Shown here piece after piece: positions 11,397 to 21,898 of a DNA stretch of 64,000 nt. Numbering within the stretch: position 1 is the stretch's first letter; every line of letters begins with the position of its first letter. The notes under the pieces are model-generated. The model saw only the letters and a list, made by a program, of their open reading frames with translations, was not told the DNA's origin and did no database searches. A program made the position numbers and the translations under genes. The stretch lies in NCBI GenBank assembly GCA_029721435.1, contig CM056582.1:39638611-39702610 (forward strand), written 5' to 3'. This DNA is from Gymnothorax reevesii. Lineage: Eukaryota > Chordata > Actinopteri > Anguilliformes > Muraenidae.

Positions 11397-12345
11397 TAGG
11401 GCTGTGACTTTCCTCCAAAATAAAATTCGAAGTTTGATAGCCTCATAATGTCAAATATTGAATTATATTTAAATTTTAGGGGTCAATTTTAGTCTATTTG
11501 TTTAGCCCATTAATACGTATAACATGAGTTTAATTTGCGGTCTATCCGCTAGAGGGCATTTCAACCGCGTAAACATGCGCTTTCCTTTTGAAAGGCACAT
11601 TACGGCTCGGCCAAGCAAAAGTAACGGAAGGACACTGTTACTTAACAATGTAATTCATTTAAGGTATGCAGCATAATAAATCTTTTTGTTTCAATTTAGT
11701 AAGATGGCCTTGCTTAATAATTCTCCTAATTCTCCATTAATAATCTGGAAGGATTTATGATCGTATAATAATAAGCATGCAAGATATCTAATGCACTTCA
11801 ACTCTTACTCAATGTGAAACTTCTTAGGAGTGTCTAGAATCTATAAAACAGACCACTAAAGTACAGAAATGACGTTTAATAAAGCAGCCAAACATTTCAA
11901 TTGCAACAGGTCAGGTCAGGTCAATTTTTCAAAGCTGCCAGACAATGCTATTTTGGCTCTGCCAAATATTTATATAAATATCAAAATGAACATAAAAGGG
12001 CAACAGTGATGACGTCAGCAGTATTTTTCCAGAAAATCTAAAAAGTTTGCACACAGCACTTTTGAGATTATCATGAGTTGTGATTTCAGTCCCCGGGACT
12101 GCTGCTGTGCTGTTTTCAGCCGTGCTGTAAACCTCCCACAGATGCGCGCTGCACTGATGCATGCCCACGATCACGTCTGACGTTGATTTGCATCGTTACA
12201 CAACGTAAAAAACAAGATAGGCTATATGTACATAAATATGCACAAAAACCCCCACATTCGAACGTGAATTTCAGCATTCGAATGTTCTATCCCTCCCTCC
12301 AGTTCGAATTAATATTGAATTTCAAAGTTCGTTGTCACAGCCCTA
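11397..12345. mobile_element. hAT-type non-autonomous element with intact target duplication
   Basis: Ends TAGGGCTGTGAC and its exact inverse GTCACAGCCCTA are flanked on both sides by GATCACAG (11389-11396 and 12346-12353), a perfect 8-bp target duplication as hAT transposases make. The 949-bp interior has no transposase. The near-terminal 'ttcgaa' words also recur inverted. The insertion lies within piggyBac-like copy 1 and so is younger than it. Confidence 0.85.
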
Positions 12346-13436
12346 GATCACAGAGCTAGTTTGTCACATTGGGTAACAAGAGTAGTCGATATCCTTTGCT
12401 AATAATACCGCATGTGCTGGCATTTTGCCTAATGTGGCAGTCTGTTCTAGAATTAATACCATATTTAACAAAATAGAATGCCTTGGATTTTCACTTGTTT
12501 AAAATGCGAACAGCTCGAAGACTTTAGTAAATCTCCTACTTTGTTCATTGCACCGATGACTTTGTTAAATCTGCGGTGGCATAATGCCTGGCTTTTTCCT
12601 GATGGTGAAATGTCAGTTTAGTTAAAATATGGTTTATTTCAGATATTACTGTGTTGGTGAGTTATACTTATTGGGTGTGAAAAGTGTTATCACAAGCTTG
12701 CATTTCACTTAGATGATCGGAATTATGAACTGCAAGCATTCCATCTGAATGAATGTTCTGACCGTAAAATAAGCACTTCCTTTAATGAGTATGTGTGCTT
12801 GCTGATGCGTCTTTGGAGAAAAATGCACGAAACTCTGAATTTTATCATGGAGAAAAGGCATGTTTTTGGTTTGGAGTGGTTACTGGTGGCCACTGATGTC
12901 CAGCTGCGCCTATATTGATAAACTCATGCAAAATTCAACCAGAAAATCATTAATTCATATTGAATGTCATGAGTCGGAAGTTGATTTGTTGATACGATTA
13001 TTTTATGATTTGGCAGTGCACCATTTTGAGGGCTGTGAGAGCCACCAGGAGAGCTGTCTTATTTGGCTTTGAAAGAGAAAGCGTAATAAGATTTCATGCT
13101 CAGATGAAGAATACTTGTGGTCTTTGAGTTTATGATCTAAGAAATGTATTAATTTGACCTCCTGCTATTTTCAATTCTTAGTATTATTATTATTATAATT
13201 ATTTTTTACAATTTCAATGCTGAATTCTCATGAAGATTATTTTAATGTTTGCAGCCCATTTTCTCAACCAAAATCATGAAAATAAACCGAAATAAGATGA
13301 AATTCTGAATGCTGCAAGTGTCTTTGCTCAGTTGGGTCATATTTCTCCTCTCTAGGAAGCTTAAATCTTGGATTATAAAGCATTTAATAAGGCAGCGCAT
13401 AAATAGCCATGTTTGGCTTCTGCGCAAAGGGGTTAA

Positions 13437-13943
13437 CTGTGCATTTACAGGTACTGACTGTGTTAGACAAGGCAACATAGAGGGACTGAAACTGTGGTGA
13501 ACACATTAACTTGACAGCCTGCCTTCCACAGCTGAATAAAGAGCTTCTCTCTTCATCTTCTTAATCCTCCACTGGTAGGCTGCACCGCTCTCAAAAGTCC
13601 TACCTTCTAAAGACACAGACCACCATGATGGCTGAGCCATTTTGAATAAAAAAAAGAACTGCACCGCATCACCGGATGATGTCCACCTCTACAGAAAAGG
13701 GCTAAATAGTAAGTCTCGCGTGACCACTTTTCGAACGTGAGTATAAGCCAATCATTTTTACCCAGATCACTTAGCGCCAAATGAGACTAGGCCTCCCTAT
13801 AGGACATTCGTAATACCTTGCAGGTTCAGGCTAATTGTTGATACAGCTGGGTAAAATTTCAAACATTTTCAATGTACATGAAGCCTGAGACACGGCACAT
13901 TTCACTGTTGACCTGGGACACACAGGGGAGATGGCACCGGTAC
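13437..13943 (-). other. usp54 intron, repeat-poor stretch
   Basis: Non-coding sequence downstream of the usp54 exon ending at 13944, starting with its GT donor at 13943-13942. No other feature is recognised. Confidence 0.5.
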
Positions 13944-14115
13944 CTGGGAGGCCCCTGTGGGCGGGTCTGCTCCTGCTGTGATGGTTGCGGAGGAGGCCGT
14001 AAGCGCTGCTGTAGGCCCTGTGCTCTCCTCATGCACTTGTGCAGCTTGGTTTCTGCAGCCATAGTCCTGCTATGAGTGTGAGTTCTGCCCTCATGCATGG
14101 CAAGTCTTAGTTTGG
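13944..14115 (-). CDS. usp54: usp54 exon (KLRLAMHEG... block)
   Basis: 172-bp exon read on the minus strand. The acceptor is TTTTTAG|CC after a T-rich tract, and the donor is CCCAG|GTACCG. Translation runs KLRLAMHEGRTHTHSRTM, AAETKLHKCMRRAQGLQQRL, then a proline/glutamine-rich stretch. It enters in phase 1, matching the exon ending at 24467, and leaves in phase 2. The block resembles the vertebrate USP54 segment after the GDCAAALALCNEA-like helix, as I remember the family; USP54 is a catalytically inactive ubiquitin-hydrolase paralogue. This part looks helical, then disordered. The exon is the last one visible; the next should lie beyond the left edge. Confidence 0.8.
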
Positions 14116-14406
14116 CTAAAAACAAACAAAAAAGCCAAAAAAAAAAGCAGAGAGTAAAAAAAGAAAGAAAAACGCAAGGAAAAAAGAGCTGAGTTATGGA
14201 GAGCATGCAAAACTTCCTCTGTCTGTTACACACAGAACACCACCATGTGAATTCATAAAGGAAAGTGTGGGTGGAGTTTGAACGCCACCCACTCCCTCCA
14301 CGCACATGCGCAAACACAGACAGATCCAGCGCAGGAGGCATGATATGCTTTTGACATTTCACAGGGAAGATGGTGCGGTGTCGGCCAATAGCACTTTTAG
14401 ATCTCT

Positions 14407-14538
14407 TTAACCCTAGTCCTACCAGTTGCCGATATATAGAGGACTCGTTTCTCTGTACCGTTCGTCAATATATCACTCCCTGGTAGCCTGTATACCAGGA
14501 AGGTTAAGCACTCGCCTAGAGGCAGGACCAGGGCTAAG
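14407..14538. mobile_element. Short TIR element with TTAA, possibly piggyBac-like MITE
   Basis: TTAACCCTAGTCCTACC at the left recurs inverted as GGCAGGACCAGGGCTAAG at the right, 132 bp in all. TTAA at the left suits piggyBac; the right site has decayed to CTAA/CTAAG. Confidence 0.5.
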
Positions 14539-14599
14539 ATAGTTTACAAAGGAAACTGCTGACAGTTTCCCTAATCAGAATGGAAAAACAGTAAAACAT

Positions 14600-14636
14600 A
14601 ATAATAATGATGACTATAATAATAATAATAATAATG
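14600..14636. repeat. (TAA/ATA)n microsatellite
   Basis: Imperfect trinucleotide run of TAA units interrupted once by 'gatgac'. Confidence 0.85.
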
Positions 14637-15151
14637 AAATGAATGAAATAAATCCAGATAGAAGTGAAAAAGTTCAGAGCTGAATTCAGAAATGATTCAT
14701 AAAGCTGTGGCCCATTTCATTACTAAGTCTGCGCACTCGTTAGACTGTCAAACACGTGAATTAAAGAAAACTCGTTAAATATTTGCATTACTAATTACGC
14801 GGACGTAAATGAACAAACCTTTGCGTAATTGAAGCGTTAAACGCCCTTCTTTTAGCGCAGACAAAAAAGGTCCGCGTTAAATGGTGGGTGATTGATTTAT
14901 ACTTAATTAACAATAATTTGAGAGTAATATTGTTAATTGACATATTAGTTACATTGATAGCATGAACAAATACAGTGCCATTCAGGCATAGCGCAATCCA
15001 AAATCCACATATTCAGGACTATGGAGAAGAATTGGATGGGTGCAGTGGAGACCCAAATGTGTATCAGCCTCACGTATATCCCTTTGTGGAATACACCCCT
15101 TGGAAATTCATTTCACGATAATCGGTTCTACAGCATCAGCTGCACAGTTAT

Positions 15152-15592
15152 TTTCACGTTAGCCATTACTTGCCTCTTCAGAACGACCGCTTGATTCTCT
15201 AGGTTTGTCTGGCTCTTCGCTATTATGCATCTGGGGGTTTGTATTCACTTATCAAAGATTCCCAGCATGTTTCACGATCAACAGTGTGCAAGGCTGTTCT
15301 GTCATTCACGGAATTCCTCGATGAAAACCTCAAGTTATATGTCTATTGGCCACATGAAGACCAATACGCTGATTTGGCATGTGAATTTTACAACATGCTA
15401 CTTCAGATACCGAGAGCATTAGGATGCATTGACGGGTGCCTTGTACCAATCGAGTCTCCGACCACTGATGGGCACTTGTTTGTGAACAGGAAGGGGTATA
15501 ATCCTCTTGAAGGAGCACGATGCAAGTTTGTTTATTTTCTGCGCCATTATATTTTTGTCTCAATTCGTCAACATCTCCTCTTGATCCGCTAG
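15152..15592 (+). pseudogene. PIF/Harbinger (HARBI1-like) nuclease fragment
   Basis: One frame reads FHVSHYLPLQNDRLIL, a stop at 15200-15202, then LALRYYASGGLYSLIKDSQHV, STVCKAVLSF, IPRALGCIDGCLVPIESP and LFVNRKGYNPLEG. The LRYYASGG...STV block and the GCIDG(T)xVPI...YxNRKGxxS block are hallmarks of the Harbinger DDE nuclease; GCIDG carries the first catalytic aspartate. The rest of the nuclease, with the later acidic residues, is absent. One internal stop and 3' truncation mean it is a relic. Confidence 0.78.
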
Positions 15593-16812
15593 CTGCCTGC
15601 CCCTGAATTCAGAGTTTAAAAAAAAAAAAAACCCCGGGGTCTGGAGACCGCACAAGCTTCACAAACTCAGGGATGTTAGCAGTGATTTTTAAAAAAAGAG
15701 GAAACTCTGGAAATGGAAATGATGACCCCGATTCCGACAACGTATAGTTGTCGGGGGTAGGGTATTGGAGGGTGCGCCCTCCCATTGGCGGAGTTTGGGG
15801 GGCCTCCCCCTTGAAAATTTTTTTTTTTAAAAAGCATAAATGGTGGCATTTAAAGCATATTTCAGGTCTTTTCTAAAAGAAACGAAAGAGCGAGTTTTGC
15901 AAAGTGTCACTATATAAAACTTGAATACTTCTCACCTAGGTAGATAGACCTATTCCAAATAAGCGTCACATGCACTGAACAAAAATGCAGCAAAATTGCA
16001 GACAGGCAGCTTAACTCTTTTTGACAAAAACAAACTTATAAATAACTTTGGCACTAAGTGAAGGTATCCTCATAATTGATTATTTTACATTGGTTCGAAA
16101 TAATTAGATAGCAATAGGATTTTTTGAAAAATGGTTACAATAATAAAACTCAATTGCTTTTCAGAAATAGCTATTTATTTGTTTCACATTTTCATGTTAA
16201 ATGTTAAGCCATTTTTTTACAAGATATGTAAAAGACAGTGACACCTTGCCCTGTGCATGACCCAAGTCTGTCCAAAACAAAATATATTTCATTTGAAAAA
16301 ATAAGCATTAATTTGCCATTGTAAATTAGCCATTATAAAAAATAAAAACTTTCATTGAATGTCAAAATAATAATAAGGTAACAGAAAAAAATAGGTATTT
16401 CAATGTCCAATGCTCAAAGAATCACATAAGTATCAAATGCAAGGTAGTCATGTAGATCTAAATGAAAAGAAATGTCAACGAATTTGTCAGGTGCGCAGAC
16501 TAAGACCTGACTTGAAATGGAAACAGAAAGATCGATGAAATTGTCAGCATACCAGTTCCTAAATATTTCAGTTAATTTTCTCGACTAACAAATTGATATG
16601 TTGCATAAAAGGTACATCTGGAATAGATTTGATATACTTGCATATAGTTACAAAAGGCATATAATTTTTCAACAGCAATATTGGATACGTAGCCTAGGTG
16701 CGCAGACTTAGCCCATTGAATTTTACCTTCGGCTTTCTCGCCAAAATAAACACGGAATAAGTTAAAGGAAAAGGGTCAACCGAGCAAAATATACTTTAAT
16801 AGTGATAATTTT
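15593..16812. other. No gene; AT-rich with one G-rich patch
   Basis: A poly-A run and a C/G-rich patch at about 15610-15650 and 15720-15820 suggest another repeat, which I cannot name. The remainder is AT-rich and non-coding. Confidence 0.45.
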
Positions 16813-17100
16813 TTACATACCTGGTAATGCATAGTTGGTTTTCTGGATGTGAACGAGCTGCTTGTGTTTCGTTCCAGAAACGCGATCGTCGACAGTGACT
16901 GAGCTACGCCTCTCATTACTTATCTCTTTTCCGCATATCTTACAAAAGGCAAAGCCAGCCTTGTTGATTTTGTCAATAACAACACAAAGTTGTGTTTTAT
17001 CAACGTTCTCCTCTAACCAAGACCAGCGCCAGTGGTTTTTGACGCTTTTGTCTATTTTCGTGACATCGGACTTCCATTCGACACTCTGCATGTTTTCACA
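16813..17100 (-). pseudogene. Transposon-type zinc-finger N-terminal exon
   Basis: A 92-codon minus-strand frame reads WRWSWLEENVD, INKAGFAFCKICGKEI and VSGTKHKQLVH. The C-x2-C pair followed by SGTKHK resembles the BED/C2H2-like finger that opens several fish transposase-derived proteins, where W..KWLEE precedes the finger. One expected histidine is replaced (DDRVSGTKH). A hAT-like end 'cacccctg' lies at 17354-17361. It may be a first exon of a hAT-type element; the class is uncertain and no catalytic part is visible. Confidence 0.4.
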
Positions 17101-17413
17101 ATGTGCATTGTAGATCTAGGAGAGCTCCTAGCATTGCGTTTTACGCTGATTCAGCGAGACTTAGCATTCAACATCACTGTGCGGAGCTTAGAATGGCGGG
17201 AAATTGCATCACATCCGTGCAGTGTTAGATTTTGCTTGCTATCACGTTATTTCGCGATATGATTTTTTTTTTTACTTCTCAAAACTGATGAAATATTTTT
17301 ACGCGGAAATACATTGTGAAAAATGCGAATTTCCGCGTTTACGAGGAGATTTCACACCCCTGCAAACTGCAAATAAACACAAGGGCCACAGGCTGTGCCC
17401 CATAACATGGGCC

Positions 17414-18049
17414 GACAATCCATCCCACCTCACAGGTGTGCCACATCAAGATGCTCATCAGACACCATGATTAGTGCACAGGTGTACCTTATACTGCCCA
17501 CATTAAAAGGCCACTCTGAAATGTGCAGTTTTGTCTCACAGCAAAATGCCACAGATGGCGCAAGCATTGAGGGAGCGTTCAATTGGCATGCTGACAGCAG
17601 GAATGTCAACCAGATCTGTTGCTCGGGCATTGAATGTTCATTTCTCCACCATAAGCCGTCTCTAAAGGCGTTTCAGAGAATATGGCAGTACATCCAACCG
17701 GCCTCACAACCGCAGACCACGTGTAACCACACCAGCCCAGGACCTCCACATCCAGCAGGTTCACCTCCAAGATCATCTGAGACCAGCTACTCAGACAGCT
17801 GCTGAAACAATTGGTTTGCATAACCAAAGAATTTCTGCACCAACTGTCAGAAACCGTCTCAGGGAAGCTCAACTGCATGCTCGTCGTCCTCATCGGGGTC
17901 TTAACCTGACTCCAGATCGTCGCCATAACAGACTTGAGTGGGCAAATGCTCACATTCGATGGCGTCTGGCACGTTGGAGAGGTGTTCTCTGCACGGATGA
18001 ATCTCGGTTTACATTGTTCAGGGCAGATGGCAGACAGCGTGGCTCAGGA
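17414..18049 (+). mobile_element. Tc1-like element C, truncated at both ends
   Basis: Nearly identical to the internal part of the Tc1-like element at 54827-56234, starting at 'tccatcccacctcacaggtg'. It stops abruptly at 18049 inside the catalytic domain, where an unrelated dispersed repeat begins. Both terminal repeats are missing. Confidence 0.85.
17546..18049 (+). pseudogene. Tc1-like transposase C, truncated
   Basis: Starts MPQMAQALRERSIGMLTAGM and holds the first helix-turn-helix. A TAA at 17663-17665 breaks the frame at a codon that reads CAA in the sister copy. The same frame reopens at 17816 with APTVRNRLREAQLHARRPHR and reaches CTDESRFTLFRADGRQR, which holds the first catalytic aspartate. 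The second aspartate and the last acidic residue are lost by truncation at 18049. Confidence 0.85.
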
Positions 18050-18240
18050 TGAAAGGCTGGGACCCACCCTGAACAGCTCGCCAATCCTTCGCGGGGCACA
18101 CACACTATTCACACTCCATTCGCTCTCACACTCATACCTATGGGCAATTTAGCATCTCCAAGCAGCCTGGCATCCATCTCTTTGGACTGTAGGAGGATTC
18201 CAAAGTACGCAGAGGAAACCCACGTATTTACCAATGAACA
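18050..18240 (-). repeat. Dispersed fish repeat, inverse of 57660-57945
   Basis: Contains, in reverse orientation, the blocks 'cagctcgccaatcc', 'cactcatacctatgggcaat' and 'tttggactgtaggagga'. The copy at 57660-57945 reads the same blocks forward. I recognise it as a very common ray-finned fish repeat, probably a non-LTR 3' tail, but cannot name the family with certainty. Confidence 0.6.
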
Positions 18241-19353
18241 AAATATGACCAATCACGACGCGGAAAGGCTGATCACAGATACCAAACCTGTTCCTCATGG
18301 GTTGTATCACGCCAATTTTCAATCACTTTTGGGATCTTCACATTTGATTGTATTTGATTGTAAATTGGCAATTGGCGCCCATTCTATCGCTAATCGGTGA
18401 AAACTTCATGATTTGATGCTTTTCCATGTGGTGAACGTGGCTTATGCACTATTCTTACTCCACCCACCAGCGAATCAACAAACCGGAAGTCTTCCCTCTT
18501 TAATGGATCAAGAATGGCATGAAAAATATTCCGCTTCTAATGCTGGCACTTGTACACCGGAATGCTTGGCAGTAAACCATGATGATCACGTGTAGACAAC
18601 GTTCTAGTTCTACGTCTGTCACATCAAATTTTGGGAGGAATGAAGAAAAAATGCAAGAACATGGCCACATCCATGTGGAGCAGATGACGTAAGCAGACTG
18701 ATATTTATGGTACCTTTCGACAAGCTCTTGCTGCGCACTCACAGCACCAAATTTGATGATCAATAAATCAAATTAAATGGTTGTCTGTCCTCGAGAATAT
18801 GATGCATAGAAATTTCCGGAGGTTCAGTTTCCTTCAAGCCCTGTGCTCCATCCTGAGACGAGAGTGCAGAGAATGTGCGATCGGTCTCATATGCGCACTC
18901 ACAGTTTAACCCTTTCAGCGCCATGGGAAACTATAGTTGCCCAATGATGTAAGAATGTTAATGATAATGTGATGTTAAAAATCAGACGCTGTTGAGAACC
19001 CCGCAGGGCTGCTCTTTTGAACAAGTTGCCACGTGATAAGTTTTCAACAGCTCAGGATATCAGCGCTCAAATCGTTAATAGAACAAATGTTCGTTGCGGG
19101 AGGACAAACGTTGCGGGAGATGAGGTCCAGGTGCATACTTATTTTCTCTCAAATTATTACCTTCAACAAAAATGTATATAAACTGTCATTACTTGCTTTT
19201 GGGGCTGTCAACATTTGGATCCATGCAAACAAAAAAAAACCCTGATGTTTTTGAAATAGTTACGTACACATGTAGAATGCGCCAAATACAGCAGGCGGTG
19301 GTAGTAAGGTTTCGTGAGCACTGCCTGGCGGAGACTCGCTGTATATAATTATT
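18241..19353. other. No gene seen
   Basis: Mixed-composition non-coding sequence. A 'ttaaccctttcagcgcc' word at about 18906 resembles a piggyBac-type end, but no partner is found. Confidence 0.45.
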
Positions 19354-20886
19354 ATACGACTCAAAATTTGATAGGGATCATAGGAATTTTTTTGTGAAAT
19401 GACATGCAAATTTGGTAACTGCCACTGATGAACAATATATTGGATAAATGACATGCATTCAGACACAAAACACATTTGCAAGTGCATTTAATGACATTAA
19501 ATGAGCGTGTAGCCTCACACTTTTGGCTTTTTGGTTTCACCTCTGACATGTAAAGTGAAAACAGACAGTGTTCTTCTGATGTTTCATTACCACAGTTAAC
19601 GTCAATAACGGGTATGGCCTCCCCTAGCTTGAATGACGGCTTGACACCGTCGGGTCATACTGTCAATCAGAACCCAGATGCTTGCAATTAGAATGTTGTT
19701 CCATTCTTCAACAAGGGCATTTCCGAGCTCTTCAAGAGTTGTGGGTTGTGCCCTACGACCGGAAATGGCGACCTGCAGCATGTTCCACACATGCTCAATA
19801 GGGTTTAGGTTCGGCGAATGCGCGGGCCAGTCCATGCAGACAATTGTCTCCTGCTCTAGGAATTGAATCACCACCCTAGCATGATGGGGACGGGCATTAT
19901 CATCTATCAAGATGAAATCAGGGCCAACAGCACCAGTGTATGGTCTTACATACACATTGAGGATCTCATCCCTGTACCGTACCCCTGTCATCGTCTCTCT
20001 CCCCATGACATGCATGTCCGTTCTGCCATTCCTGCTTATTCCTCCCCAGACCATAATTGATCCATCACCATAACGGTCGTGTTCGTTGATGTAGGCATCA
20101 TTAAATCGCTCACGTTGTCTTCGCCACGCCCGTTGCCTCCTGTAAGTAAAATCCAAGCAATATCGGGACTCATCAGTAAAGAGATTTGGAGCCCAGCGGT
20201 TGTGTGACATGATCGTGAGCCCAATCCAAACGGTCACACCTATGACGCACGGTCAGTAGGATTCGAACACATGGCCTTCTTGAGTTGAAGTCGGCAGTAT
20301 AAAGACGATTCCATAACGTCTGAGTGAATACCCTGACCCCCGAGGCATTATGGAGGTCATTTCATAGGGTGGTGGCTGTCCAGAAAGGATGACGTCGTGC
20401 CTGAAGTGTGAGAAAGTGGTCTTCTCATTGTGTGGTCGATGTCTGATGACCACCCCCATGACAGTGTGCTGCTGCACCAAACGATGCCGGTTCCACGCTC
20501 TGTTCACGTTCAGTGCATTAGCAACGTGATGTTGTGAGAAGCCAGAGTCAAGCATTCCCAATTGCATCTTCCCAATTGCTCTGAAGTCAATCGAGTTCTA
20601 AGACGTTGAGGAGACATTGTTGTTGCTAAATGTAATGCAAAAAATTTGGGAACTTCTAAATTTTCACCAACAAGCAACACACACGTCTGAGTTGAAATGG
20701 TGAAGTGTTAGTCAAAGCCAAAATGTGAGACTGCATGCTCATTTAATGTCATGAAATGCACGTGCAAATGTGTTTTGTGTCTGACTGCATGTCAATTATT
20801 CAATATATTGCTCATCAGAGGCAGTTACCAAATGTGCATGTCATTTCACAAAAAAATTCTTATGATCCCTATCAAATTTTGAGTAT
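19354..20886. mobile_element. Tc1-like element D with long terminal repeats
   Basis: The terminal inverted repeats are about 190 bp: roughly 19354-19540 on the left and 20700-20886 on the right. They start with TCAAAATTTGATAGGGATCA and share, further in, 'tgacatgca' and 'catttaatg(a)cattaaatgagc'. Repeats of this length fit the IR/DR type of fish Tc1 elements. Length is about 1.53 kb. The transposase is on the minus strand. Confidence 0.85.
19602..20617 (-). pseudogene. Tc1-like transposase D, C-terminal two thirds open
   Basis: The start MSPQRLRTRLTSEQLG at 20617 is followed by a decayed DNA-binding part with frame changes up to about 20240. From 20237 the catalytic domain is open for 211 codons: FTDESRY, GDGSIMVWGGISRNGRTD, FILIDDNARPHHARV and HSPNLNPIEHVWNML, ending ARGGHTRY. 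All three catalytic acidic positions look present. Since the N-terminal DNA-binding half is scrambled the gene should be inactive. Confidence 0.88.
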
Positions 20887-21134
20887 ACTGTATATTTGCA
20901 TCGCAAGCGGCCAATTCAGCGCTAATTAACTAGCGCTTGACACAAAATCTTCATTAATAAAAGCATCTTTTTGCGGCCACGTAAATTAACTAGCCCGTGA
21001 TACAGCTTTTAACGCAAACGCATTTATATAGTTATGAAATGGTTTAATGCAAAATGCATTACATTTGGTGTTAGTAAATTAACAAATGCGCTTTAATTAA
21101 TGCATTTCCGCAACTAGTTATGAAATGGGGCCCC

Positions 21135-21898
21135 TGGTTTCTTTCAGCAAATTATGTTCAAACTACCCATTACCTCTCACTTTTCAAGTCAGCTGTTCAC
21201 TGAATTCACTTCATTTGATATTTTTTTATGGAGAAGAGCAGCAGATGCGGATGTTTTGAATGTAGAATTTGATCAAATGTTATTATACAGTCACTGTACT
21301 TTCATGCACAAAGATTAAGTTTTTCAAAGGGTCAACTGGCAAGCAAGCAATCACAGCATACATCACAGGACCAGAGATTCTTTTTTGCTAAAGGATTGTT
21401 GCTGTTGTTGCAGAATTTACCTACATATACATTTTGGATTTCATTTTAGAATCATCATATTGCATTTCATATGCATGAGCCAGTGTCAAGGCCCCAGAAC
21501 CAGATTAAGGTGCACAAGTACTAACTGTTTCCATGCGGGGAGGGAGTTGGCGCAAGTGATTGGGAAGCAAAAGACAAATGAAGCAGGACAGGCCACAAAT
21601 GCACACGGGCACCACAGGTAGACTTGAGACAGAGACTAACAGCAGCAATGGAGAAGGAAGTCCATCAGAATCTCAGAGCACCAGCCCATCTGTCAGCATC
21701 TTTGGCAGGAAATTTCAGATCAATAGGAGAAAATTCCAACTTGCCAAGAAAAAAAAACTGAGAAAGGATACCTGGGACAAAGAAAGTTGCCATTCATTCC
21801 CACAGGGGACTTGGGTTGGATTGGGAAGTAATCAGTGCGAGGTGCCTCCATCACTTTGGTATGAACTCAGACTGGAATAAGCCACTTCTGATCTGCTG
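21135..21898. other. Unassigned stretch with one plus-strand open frame
   Basis: A frame at 21560-21880 (106 codons) holds a serine-rich part (SSNGEGSPSESQSTSPSVSI) and a basic part (FQLAKKKKLRK). Its composition is exon-like, but I recognise no family, no splice context and no conserved motif. It may be chance or a decayed retrocopy. Confidence 0.25.

Larger units (their letters stand above)
9049..13436. mobile_element. piggyBac-like non-autonomous element, copy 1, interrupted
   Basis: The right end is 'cttctgcgcaaaggggTTAA' (TTAA at 13433-13436), the same end as the copy finishing at 23867. Homologous stretches include 12470-12660 against 23335-23535 and 13340-13436 against 23775-23867. 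At the left, TTAAGTCCCATC (9049) joins the homology about 150 bp inside the other copy, so the outer left end is lost. A Tc1-like element (9125-10622) and a hAT-type element (11397-12345) sit inside; homology to the other copy resumes after the Tc1-like insert with 'tgcccataatat'. No transposase is visible. Assignment rests on TTAA and the CCCCTTTGCGCAGA end. Confidence 0.65.
14707..21134. mobile_element. Probable PIF/Harbinger element outline, heavily invaded
   Basis: The left 'gtggcccatttcattacta' and right 'tagttatgaaatggggccc' are inverted matches. Between them lies a Harbinger nuclease relic (15152-15592), and AT-rich inner ends with repeated 'gcgtaaat/cgttaa' words occur at both sides. 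Two Tc1-like copies and a dispersed repeat would then be later insertions. No 3-bp target duplication is clear, and the two ends could belong to different copies, so the outline is tentative. Confidence 0.35.

Noticed and set aside
13859..14362. 167-codon minus-strand frame as a whole protein
   Set aside because: Only the part between the splice sites 13944-14115 matches USP54; the rest is intron, including an A/T-rich tract before the acceptor.
21560..21880. Serine-rich and basic open frame as a host exon
   Set aside because: No recognisable motif, wrong strand for usp54, and no splice-site pair that fits; left as unassigned.
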